Assembly: GCF_932526225.1 (NCBI RefSeq) | Contig: NC_064038.1 | Location: forward strand, 9,487,070 to 9,547,069 | Direction of reading: 5' to 3' | Source: Nematostella vectensis | Taxonomy: Eukaryota; Cnidaria; Anthozoa; Actiniaria; Edwardsiidae | Length of the DNA stretch: 60,000 nucleotides | Shown: in pieces, positions 25,601 through 36,800 of the stretch | Position numbering within the stretch: position 1 is the stretch's first letter | How the letters are laid out: each line of letters opens with the position of its first letter | Made by a program: the position numbers and the translations under genes | Notes under the pieces: model-generated | Told to the model about the DNA's origin: nothing | Database searches by the model: none | What the model saw: the letters and a program-made list of their open reading frames with translations, nothing else

Positions 25601-28600
25601 TGTTAAAGGGTGGTTTTGTTATCATTCAAAGTCAAGGAGTCAGATATGCTTATTCAAAGTAGGAAGTGGTTCTAAGTAACAGATGGTGTTTTGTTTAGTA
25701 AATAATTATTTATACTTTTATTTTGAATGCTATTATATGCAGATTTATTATCACAAGAGACTTCATCTTACAGTAAACTACTGAATCTCTATTTAGAAAT
25801 ACATGAATATGACCCACATTGACAGAAAGGATGGATCCTTCTCAAACGTAGATGTAGAGAGGGTAGATATGCAAAAGTACCCTGGGCTGGGTAAGGTGCC
25901 GTGGATGAATGCCTCAATGGAAGAGGGTGACTGTATGTATATACCATGGAGGTAAGAACATCTCAAAATGTTCCTGTTATTACAGCACAACCAGTGAAAC
26001 AGTCAACAGCGGAAATATGTATGGAAAGTTTGTTTGGCCAATCACATGCAAAAAGATATTTAAACATTCAAATATAAACAAGTCTTAACAAGTTTTTGTT
26101 GTCTACAGTTCTATCATACAGTCTGATTCATCAGTACCTAATAAATGTTCTTTTCACACATATTTTTGGTACTCATGGTTTTAATAGGTTGTTAATAATT
26201 TAGTTTACAAAAGCTATTAAAACTGAATACAAATCCTTGCAATCTTAAATGAATAAAAGAAAGTCGACATACACCAGCAAAAGTGTAAAGGGTGATAGGA
26301 GTTGAACGATTCTTAGTTAATTAGGATTTTGAAAACTTTTAATAACTGTAGGGGGGAGGGGGGTGTCATGGTATCATAAAAAATAAAGCAAGGGTGGGGG
26401 GGTTGAGTGTGTACCCTGCACACCCCCCCCCCCCTAGTTACACGCCTGACTTACATGTTCTTATTAAGCCTGCAGTTATACATTTAATTTATATCTTGGT
26501 CTTGTATTGTAGGTGGGTACACCAGGTCCAGTCTTTCGGTCCACGTAACCTGGCTGTTAACATTTGGTGGGCAAGGTTCACACAGTTCAACCAGACCGAC
26601 TGTGATACCAGTATATACAAAGACAAAGACCTTGTGCCTCTTAGTGCTTTTGAGCTCAAGCCAAATGAAGTTGTCAGGTAATGAAAATAATGAATGGGGA
26701 AGATGATGGTTATAATCAACATTGGTAATGATGATGATGATGGGGAAGATGATGGTGATAATCAACATTGGTAATGATAATGATTAATTGGGAAGATGAT
26801 GGTGATATTTAACATTGGTAATGATGATGAATGGGGAAGATGATGGTAATAATTAACATTGGTAATGATGATGATGAATGGGGATAATGATGGTGATAAT
26901 CAACATTGGTAATGATGATGATGAATGGGGATAATGATGGTGATAATCAACATTGGTAATGATAATGATTAATTGGGAAGATGATGGTGATAAGTAACAT
27001 TGGTAATGATGATGATGAATGGGGAAGATGATGGTGATAATCAACATTGTTAATGATGATGATAATGGGGAAGGCCACATGGTGATAATCAACATTGGTA
27101 ATGAAGATGATGAATGGGGAAGATAATGGTGATACTTAACATTGGTAATGATGATGATGAATGGGGAAGATGATGTTGATAATCAACATTGTTAATGATG
27201 ATGATAACGGGGAAGATGATGGTGATAATCAACATTGGTAATGAAGATGATGAATGGGGAAGATAATGGTGATACTTAACATTGGTAATGATGATGATGA
27301 ATGGGGAAGATGATGTTGATAATCAGCATTGTTAATGATGATGATAACGGGGAAGATGATGGTGATAATCAACATCGGTAATGATGATGATGAATGGGGA
27401 AGATGATGGTGATAATTAACATTGGTAATGATGATGATGAATGGGGAAGATGATGTTGATAATCAGCATTGTTAATGATGATGATAACGGGGAAGATGAT
27501 GGTGATAATCAACATCGGTAATGATGATGATGAATGGGGAAGATGATGGTGATAATCAACATTGGTAATGATGATGATAATGGGGAAGGCCACATGGTGA
27601 TAATCAACATTGGTAATAAAGATGATGAATGGGGAAGATAATGGTGATAATTAACATTTGTAATGATGATGATGAATGGGGAAGATGATGTTGATAATCA
27701 ACATTTTGGTAATGATGATGAATGGGGAAGGCCGCATGGTGTAATTAACATTGGTAATGAAGAAAATGGATGGGGAAGATGATGGGTGATAATCAACATT
27801 GGTTATGATGATGAATGGGGAAGATGATTGTGATAAGTAACATTGGTAATGATGATGATAATGGGGAAGATGATGGTTATAATCAACATTGGTAATGATG
27901 ATGATGAATGGGGAAGATGATGGTAATAATTAACATTGGTAATGATGATGATGAATGGGGATAATGATGGTGATAATCAACATTGGTAATGATAATGATT
28001 AATTGGGAAGATGATGGTGATATTTAACATTGGTAATGATGATGAATGGGGAAGATGATGGTGGTAATTAACATTTGTAATTATAATCTGATGTCAATAA
28101 CAATAATGAAATTCTACTCTCAGCCTCCTACGCGCCGCTCTTAGGGACTGCAATTCCCAAGGCCCCACAAGCGCGTGCTCCACAGAGCGGCATAACAAAT
28201 TAGACCAATCACAATCGAGCAATTGTTTGCAATCAACCAATCAAAACCCATGTTAGAATTCTGCACCCTGTGTTCCTGCCAAAACAAAACCTTCGAAAGT
28301 GTTTCATTTTTTCCTTTGCAAATGTTGCAATAAAATGTCCCAGAAATAAATATAAATGGCAGAAATTCCAAAGAAAATTGTTAAGGCAGACTATAAATAA
28401 ATGCTTTATTTGTAGCAGTTTAACGACAGTGTCTGCTGGTAAATGTTTTGGGAATAGCTCACTAGATCTAGTCAACTGATAAAAATGTTCGACGGAAGAG
28501 GATCCCAGTGTTTACGGAAAGGAAAATTCCAGTCTCATTATTTGTACAAAGTGCTACAAGAGACTTGCAAAAGAGCATTGAAACATGTTGAGAGTGTAAA

Positions 28601-29629
28601 ACACGAGATAAATGAACTGTTCATGGCAACAAATTTGATGAGTGAAGTGCTGTTGTTGAACCAAAGCCTGCAAACAGCCAAGGTAAACTTTCCAGAATTT
28701 GGAAAGTGAAGACTGATTGGCTAATTTGTTTTGCCGCTCTGTGGAGCAGACGCTCGTGGGGCCTAAGGGCCGCACGTAGGAGGCTACTATACTCTTTTCT
28801 TTTGATACACTATTATAATACATACCAATCAATGTTCAATGTTTTCATTTTAGACAAGAATTTCTTGAGAAGACTGGTAGAAAACCGCTCACCAAAGAGA
28901 TATGGTTGAAAGCCCTACGAGTAAGTACTAATACTACAAAATATTCTGCTGAAAAGATCAATGCATTAGTCTCCTCAGCAGCAGACTCTTGAGGCTAGCC
29001 CATACAGTACTTGGCCCAAGCAATGTAGTGATTCCAGAATGGCTGAGAAGATTAAAAAAAAATTTGTGTGAGACTCAGATCTGACACCATTCTATTTTCC
29101 AGGAGCAAGCAGAAGAGGTCTATGCCACACTTGCAGACACAGAAATTCTTTTGCAGGTAAAAATGGGAGTCAAGTTGGGCACATGGTCACTTTCTGAGAC
29201 ATAAGGGTTTTGAAATCATATACAGGATGATTCTATTCTTGACATTTGAGAGGGAGGAATACTATAGCTTAGGCTAACTTACAGAATAAAGGTTAGTCTA
29301 GTATATCTTTTTCTGTTTTTCAAAAGCTTCCTTGTAGCTTTTCCAGTTATACTATACTAGCTTTGTAATTTGAAATATGGCTTCAGTGAAATAAATGCCT
29401 AATACAAAACTCATTTTTTGCACTTGTTAAGAACTTTGCAGAGGTTGACGCTGACAAGGATGGTCTTGTTACCCCTGAGGAGATGATGAGCCTTCACAGT
29501 AGGGATTTAGAGAGGCTATTAGGAGGAACAGTCCAAGAGGGGAGGGACGCAGAGGATGGTGGGGGTGATGATGAAGAAGAAGCTACTGATAAGAAAGTTG
29601 ACCCAGATGCATTCAAAGACGAATTGTAG
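22681..29629 (+). CDS. secreted/ER-targeted JmjC-domain protein with C-terminal EF-hand
   Basis: Predicted Fe(II)/2-oxoglutarate-dependent oxygenase of the cupin-8/JmjC type. Exons: 22681-22931, 24311-24462, 25136-25305, 25797-25951, 26513-26677, 28854-28920, 29103-29156, 29432-29629, all with GT/AG and matching phases; about 337 residues. Residues 1-20 are a clear signal peptide (MYRAVCTLFLACVVLSSTLA). The N-terminal block HEFFNNYVIPGKPLLFKGAA is typical of cupin-8 proteins. The metal-binding HxD is visible as VLHYDSLENINC (exon 3) and the distal His as RWVHQVQSFG (exon 5), so the active site looks intact. Exon 8 encodes a canonical EF-hand loop (DADKDGLVTPEE) followed by an acidic tail. Substrate unknown. 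It differs from human JMJD8 as I know that protein. Secretory location argues against histone demethylation and for hydroxylation of a lumenal or extracellular protein. Confidence 0.85.
22932..24310. other. JmjC intron 1
   Basis: A/T-rich intron of about 1.4 kb with no conserved coding block. Its last 200 bp form a short-unit tandem array that runs almost to the acceptor. Confidence 0.6.
24104..24300 (+). repeat. ~20-bp minisatellite abutting JmjC exon 2 acceptor
   Basis: About nine irregular units of CATAACATGACACTTCTCTGT, ending some 10 bp before the acceptor TTCTAG at 24310. Each unit contains CATAAC or CATGAC (branchpoint-like) and a short pyrimidine stretch CTTCTCTGT. Confidence 0.85.
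26694..28080 (+). repeat. ~47-bp GATGAT-type minisatellite in JmjC intron 5
   Basis: About 29 units of roughly 42-50 bp containing GGGGAAGATGATGGTGATAA, TCAACATTGGTAATGATGAT and GATGAA. It starts about 17 bp after the donor of exon 5 (26677). Recurring unit variants (AACATTGTTAATG, GGCCACATGG) show block duplications. The reverse-strand open frames (I/H/S-rich) are artefacts of the repeat. Confidence 0.95.
28122..28785. mobile_element. 664-bp inverted-repeat element
   Basis: Left end AGCCTCCTACGCGCCGCTCT; right end is the imperfect reverse complement ending CGTAGGAGGCT. Arms of about 100 bp share GCTCCACAGAGCGGCA and AACAAATTAG-CCAATCA. The A-rich centre has no recognisable protein. It lies in JmjC intron 5, after the minisatellite and 68 bp before exon 6. 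No exact target duplication found. Confidence 0.7.
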
Positions 29630-30865
29630 AGGATGGGCTTAAAAATTGTGATAAATAATGTGAGTATGTATCTGTCATCCCTGTATTAAACTGTGTAATG
29701 CCTAAATTTTAATATGTTTGATTGATGACTGTCATCTCTGACATGGTTCAACATTAAATAATGTAGCATTCAAAAGCTATTTCCGGATAGCTGTACTTTT
29801 TGGCCTGCATAAAAACAGCATCCAAATCTAAGGTATTTACTTTTCGTTTTTATTCTTTCTTCACAGAATTAGATCAACACACACAAGCTTGGCACATGGT
29901 GAGGAAAATTTCATTCATGCTCTTTGCTTAGTGCCTCTTCGAGGCCAGAAAGACACAGTTCAAGGGAAATTTTTTTGCCTCAGTTGCTTGCAAGATTTAA
30001 TTTTGTTTGATCATCATCTGTATACTGTGAGTTTTTGGCATCTGGATGCAGTGAACAAAGTACTTGCATGAAATTTCTCTCACTGTGTGTGCCAGACATA
30101 AACAAGCACTTGTGAGCAGGCTAGATCCTAAGTACCCTGGTTCTATTTAGTGGCCAGCAGAGCTCAGTGCCAATGAGGCTCTGGAACCGCACTAGATCCT
30201 GCTCAGCAAGTTAATTTGAAGCTTGTATGGTAGCTACATATAATATTTTATCCATAGAATATATTTTTATCGGCTTAGTTGTCTTCTTACCAAGATTGTC
30301 TTGATGGGCTAGTGAAAGTATAAAATGTTTTATGATAATCAATTCAACTTGGAAATTCAACATGGACATTGGAAAATGCATAGAATTTGTGTAAAACAAT
30401 AGCTAAATAGTATCACACAGTACGTATACTTCTCATCCAAACAATACATAATGTAAATCTATTAATTTAGTGCTACATATTTAAACACAGTCATAAGATG
30501 ATCTTCAGTATTTATTTTTGTAAAGTAAAGGAATGTTAGTATAAAAATGTAATACCCAATGCAATATGCAAAATAAAACATAAGTAGACCATGTTTTGGT
30601 TTGAAGGTTAAAATCCGAGATGGGAAAATAAACCATTAACAGAATCACCTTCACAATTTGTCCAAATTGTTACCCTGGTACCAGTGGCTTTGCACATTCC
30701 CTTAGTTATTGGCATGCCAGTTTTTCCTTGTATAACAAGGAAATGGTAGTCTACTGCACAGCTGTCCTAAGTGGCTGTGGGGAAAGCCAGGTAAATGAAA
30801 GCTACTGGTAAGAAAGCTTGTGCTGATATAGATTTGAAGCACTGTGACCTGGAATACTGTATACA
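29630..30865. other. convergent intergenic region (JmjC 3' end / LRRC28 3' end)
   Basis: 1.2 kb between two stop codons on opposite strands; must hold both 3' UTRs. On the minus strand an AATAAA (plus 30511-30516) is about 350 bp past the LRRC28 stop and could be its poly(A) signal. No strong AATAAA close to the JmjC stop was seen. No other gene is visible. Confidence 0.5.
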
Positions 30866-33800
30866 TCAAAGATTCTGTTTCACTGTCCTTGAACACTTCA
30901 AAGAACATGTTAAAAAGACAAATTCCATTGAGACTTTGCTACAAACCCTGACGGGCTCCCAAGAGTCTGTGCATCTTACAATGGCGGCAGCAGACTCGGC
31001 ATGTGCCGAGAGTAGGAAGGCACAAGTAAATAATGCCTCACCACACCAGTAGCAATGGGCTGTTGGGTACTTGACCAGGTCAGAGAGACTGCTGGGAAGG
31101 CTGTAGGCAGGGAGAGTCTGGTCTGTAAAGAGATGTGATATTTTATGGAAACGTGAATTGTTAGGGGCAGAATCAGGTCTGAGGAACTGCTGGCAACAAT
31201 TTCAGACATTTCATAATTTATAAATCTTCAATTTATAAATAAAAAGAAAACTTTTGAGAGACTTACTGGACAATGTGTTGATTATAATTTATAAAAAAAA
31301 AACTTTGAGAGACATTTACTGGACAATGCGTTCTATTAATTCGCCAGCCAGCAAAATAAATTCATTCAACAATGACATACCAGTGTGAACGACTCTTGCT
31401 GACAACTCCAGTAGAGGAAGAACACAATGTTCTTCACTGCCAACAAAACGAATCCCTCTAGAAGGGTAAGGATTTCCTATAAATACATATACACACTGCA
31501 TTAGCTGGCCTGATGGAAAGGCAACTTCCACGACATGCAGCAAAGACAAGGAGTCCTGAGGCTTTTCCCCAGACAAACTTTTCAAACTATGCGGTTGGCA
31601 CCCCCCAAAAAAACTGGGGGGGGGGGGGCATCTCATTTTTATAAAAATCTTATGGCTATCAAAATTAATGAAGGATGAAGGGAGGGGGGGTTAAAGGCCT
31701 CCAATTGCTTATGATGACGTATAACTAGTGGTGGTTAAAGTATTACCTCCATCTTCATAGCTAGGCCTCTGGTTACACCTAAGAGAAAAAAAAATATCAC
31801 AGGTGACCAATTCACCAATGAGGTTGATTTAGAGGCACTGTTGTAAGACTCACCCATTTAAACCAACAGTATGCAGGTGTTTAAGGCGTAACAGATTTCC
31901 AGGAAGGAAGAAAAGACCAGGATTTGAGTCCAGTAAGAGGCTCTCCAAAGAAACAAGCTTATCGATATCTGAAAAAAGATACACACTTGGCTTTCTCTAC
32001 ATGATGTGGTTCATAGAGAATTACACTGTGTTACATAATAGGAGGCCTGGCTCCTCAGGACCACACTATGTTCGCTTGTCATTCGGAGATGATCCCTGAG
32101 TTCAATGATTAGATTTACGATTCAAGATGTCCGAAATGGATTCATTCCCATCTATAGTTCATCTTGCTTGGAGATGTATTATACTTTCTGTTTGCACTGA
32201 TCTCTGGCTCCCTTTAGTCTCCTGCAATGCCAGCATTACCTGTGAAAAGCTGCGCAAGTAATGCTGTCACTATTAGGAGGTGTTGGAGTATGTTTGATTG
32301 AGACTAAGCTTTTGGCAAACAATTAGCTAGCGTTTCTTTGATAAACCTAGCATTATATGTCAATTCTCAGAGGTGCAAAATCCTTGCTTTATACATTTGG
32401 ACATTGAATTTATTAAATCAGCTTTTAGAATATGAATGTGTAGCATTCAATTACTGTTCTGTATGCTTTGAAGATATACTGTGTATGGCCTTTTATTTTG
32501 TTTACATACAGTACCTTGTGGCAATGACAATAATCTGTTCCGGCTTCCAGAAAGTTCTTTTAAACCTTTAAGGTCAGTCAGTTGCTGTGGCAACCACTCA
32601 ACTAAATTCCCATCAAACAGCAGTGTCTCCAGTCTGACACAGTCACTGAGTTGCCATGGTAACTGGTGAAGATTGTTATTCATGATGTCTAGAACTTGCA
32701 GCTGCTTAAGGTGTCCGACTTCTGTAATTGGATGTAAATATTACAATTGCATATAGTTTCCTTTCTAAATAAAACATGTTTTCTTATTAATAAAATTGCC
32801 AATTAGGCCAGATATATTGATTATTAATTGCTATTGAGAGATTACATAAAAAAAACAATTATTCAGATATGATTTTCAAGAAATTATATCAAGCAAGTTT
32901 TTCAGGAACATACTATAAGCTCAGGCTTTGTTGTCTGTCAGGCACAATTACTGCAAACCAGGATCAGTAAACAGTTACAGTCGAATCAGTTGTATCTTGA
33001 CCCGCATTTTCAAAACATGATTTGTTTTGGTTTTCTGTTCCATTAGTAAAACCATTCTGAGCCAATCAGAGTCTTGCTTTGTGCACTTTCCTGGCTATCC
33101 TCTCTGGATGAAAACCAGACAGTGAGGCGACAGAAAGCCAGGCAACGGCACTAGGCAAGAGATGGCAAGAATCTGATTGGCTTAGAGTAATTTGACTGGC
33201 AGAACAGAAAATATCAAAAAGAAAAAAAAACAAATCGATGTTTTGAAAGTGCAGCGTCGCGATACAACGGATTCAACAGTAAGTGGTCAGAATCCAATCG
33301 CAAGAGGTGGCCATTTAACAAAAGGTACTACTACTGTATTTTAACATATATTGCATATTGCATCTACCTCTTGGGAGTGAATGCAGTTGATTGTTTGCGA
33401 TGTGCAGGTACTGTAAGTGTTGGAGCTGTCCAATTGTAGGGGGTAGGTTTTGGAGGAAGTTGTGTGACACATTTAATGATTCTAGGCATTTGATATGACC
33501 AATCTCTGAAGACAACAAGAAGGAAAGTTACAGGATAAAGTATACAGCTTCGAAAGAAATGGCATCTTTTATATCAGTCACTTGTACCTTGTGGAAGATG
33601 TGTTAGATTGTTTGAATGGAGGTATCTGTTGAAAGAGAGGGAGAAAACATATACTAAAAGGGACAGAATATTGTCAGACAGTTGAATGAACAGATGGCAT
33701 GACAGACTAGAAGCTTGGCGGAGAAACAAATAGACAGGCGAAACAGACAGGTACCAACAACAATAACAAACAATCACTTTTGATTATCACAGTTTTAGAG

Positions 33801-36800
33801 CAAACTTACAATTCCTTCAAACTAGAGAGTCTTGAGATTTCTTGAGGCTGAACAGAAAAATTGGTATAAATTTGAAGGTGTGGAGAAGATGGTCCGCTAA
33901 ATGGGTAAACGAACCCCCCTGCTCAAAATCCTTGAGAAAGTATTTAAAAGGTATCTACAAATGCATCCTGTTTACTCCACCTACAACTCCGTACTTACCA
34001 ACGAAGTTAGCAGGTTGTACTTGAGGTAAACTCGTTGTACTTTCTTCAAGTGCAGGAACAGGGTTCCCACTAATCTGAAAAAGTAAAATTCCCTGACTTT
34101 TCCCTGACTTTTCCCTGACCATAACCCATTTTTCAATGACCATGCAGCATGTCTTATGAATACTTTTAATGAATAATCTATAATTTCAATAACAGCAACA
34201 AAGCAATAGTGTCTCAAGATTGTGAGATTTTGACTTAACGTCTTTTCAAAAGGATTTCAGCTTCTTCTGTAGAAGATCAATATTTTGTTCTTCCTTCTCT
34301 ATTTCCTTCCTCTTTTCTTTTGATTTTACCCGCAAGGCGTTCGACTTTGCAAGAATGCTAAAGTCTCCCTTCATTTCTGCATTAGTAGCAAGGTCATCGG
34401 CTTCTTTCAGAAGAGCAGTAGCTGTAGTTTCAAGCTTTTGTTTTTTCTTTTTTGCTTGCTTGATGTCTTCTTCGACTTTTCTTTTCAAGCTTTCTTTATG
34501 GGTTTTTGCCTCAATTGATTTCTTCTCTGCTAAAGATTGTCTGTATCTGTTACTAGCATATTTACAAGATGTAAGCAGCTCAGTTGTGATAGAATCTTCA
34601 ATTGGACATTCCAGACTTTTGACACCACTGTGAGCTCTGCGAAATCCAACAAGCGTGTCTTGGTGCATATTGTTGCTCACGATATCCTTGTTATCAGAGA
34701 ATCCTCTTTCAACACAGGATTGACCATGGGACAAGATAAGCAGCATCTTTACTGTTTGCCAAAGGTCTGCATACTGTGGTTTCTGGTGAAAGTACTCTGC
34801 TAGGAAGACATCAAGTGCTTTGTCTGATGACTGGTAGGACTTGAAGTCCTCCTTACTGTATCTCTCCACATCAGCAAGGAATGCCTTGTACTGCTGTAGA
34901 GCAATATCACAACAATGGGTAGATTTCATTTTATGCGATATCAGTTGCTGAAGGACATTGGAGAATCTGGTTGTTGCTGCTTCAGGGTTTGATGCCATGT
35001 AAATAGGATTTAAAGACACCAGATTCCTAGCCATCTTGTACTTTAGAGGAGATCTGTCCATTACCTTGCTAGATAATTGTTTCAGAAATTCAAGGCAATT
35101 ATTCTGGAATTCCAGGATTTGTAGAGGTGTGGCTTGCTTAGTACTTTCCATCTTATGCACTGACATCTTCGCAGCAAAACCTACATCTACCTTCCTTGGT
35201 GGTAGAAGATTGTCAGACTTGCTAACATCAATGTTAGCAAGCTTAGCACATGTTGTTGCCTCTTGAAGCACAGACTTCTTAACAAACTTGGAAAGGATTG
35301 CTTCAAGTATGGTTTGTACATCTTGTGTAAGAAAGGGGACCATGGGCTGATCGGTTTGGAATTTCTTCAAAAAAGGCCCAAGAATGCGTGCGATACTAAT
35401 AAAGAACTCAAGTTTGGCAACAATGAGTGGATCTTGTACAAATGCCTGTAGATTTTTGAAAGATTGGCTTGTAGGAATTTTGCTCTTTGGTAGCTTTGAC
35501 ACCTCGTCAACATATTTCTTGATATTTGGCCAGATAGCCACTGCTCGTTCTGCCACTGGCAAATCTTCCAGCCACCTTGTTCCACAAAATCGTAGTGGCC
35601 ACATGGAACTTCCAGAAATGGCTTCATAATCTTCTCTTTTTGCTGGTGAGTCTGAAAAAGTGTACCAGAGAGACCTCAGAAGTTTATCAAGACGCCAGCC
35701 TGTGGCTGTAGCTCCATATTTAAAAGCCCCATGTACCACATGTAACCCACAGGCACCAATATTAATGAGCTTTGGAAGATCTGGATCAGTTTGTTCTCTA
35801 TCTTCTAATAGGTCTTCAAGAAATTTCCAGTTAACATTAGGACCATCCATCGATACCTGCACAAGGTTTGCAGGATTCAGCTTTTGTAGACCTAGCTTGA
35901 AACTTTGAAGTAAATCTGCAGCTCTTGTGTGACCAAGAAACTGGGAATCAATGTATCTTGATACAACTTTATTCTTCTGAACATCCCAAAAGCGCACAAT
36001 CAAATCCATCTGTTCTTTCTGGATCACTTTATTCAGCGATTCATCAAATGAGATAACATACATTGTTCCTTGCTCTTGAAGTCTTTTCATTAATTCATCA
36101 TGAAAAAATGGGGCAATGCCAAAACAAATCAAGTATGAACACTTTGTTGCTCCACATTGGAACTGTTTGGCAATTACACTGTCTGGAAACATATTGGAAA
36201 ATAGCTTGTCAGTGCCTGCACTACTATTACAGGAATAGTGAGACATGAGGACTTTTATAGCCCACAGCACCTCTGCTTTTAGAGTTCCATCTTTGGTAAC
36301 ATACTTTTTAATTGTGCCTTTAGATGAATCAGATGAACTGGCAACTTGAGAAAGATCGACGGGAGGAGGTGGTACAGTCATTGTCCTTTCTGCTGCTGAA
36401 GAATTTTGTTCGGATTCTTGCTTTTGCACAGTGACAAAAGAGTTCAAAGAAACTTGTTGTGTCGATGGAGCAACTCTCCCAAGATGTTTTTTGCCTTTAG
36501 CATGACTTATCAGTGCTTGTTTTCCCATATTTCCAAGCTCAAATGTAACAGAGCACATTTTACACCTTGCTTTAGTTGATTCCTGAGCTTGTGCAACCCA
36601 AGGAAATAGTGGGTCTTGAAGCCATAGATTATTAAATACAGTTCGCTTACTCATCTACAAACCAATACAAAAGTTATAAAAAATAAGTGTTACGACTGTA
36701 AATAATTTTGTATAAAGTCATGCTGCAATTAAATGCAATGAGAATGGACAAAAAAAATGTATATCTAACTAAGTTCAGGCGTGGTTTCCTCTTTTTCAAA

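Noticed and set aside
26484-27593. Minus-strand I/H/S-rich proteins
   Set aside because: Translated 47-bp minisatellite in a JmjC intron; composition is repeat-driven.
31316-31380. Reading LRRC28 exon 8 through to the in-frame TAA (ending GELIERIVQ) as the gene's C-terminus
   Set aside because: A strong donor GTATGT at 31375-31380 joins in phase to an exon (30866-31122) with the conserved Cys-pair tail and gives near-human total length.
34355-36248. Several plus-strand open frames in the transposon
   Set aside because: All are antisense shadows of the 802-residue transposase frame.
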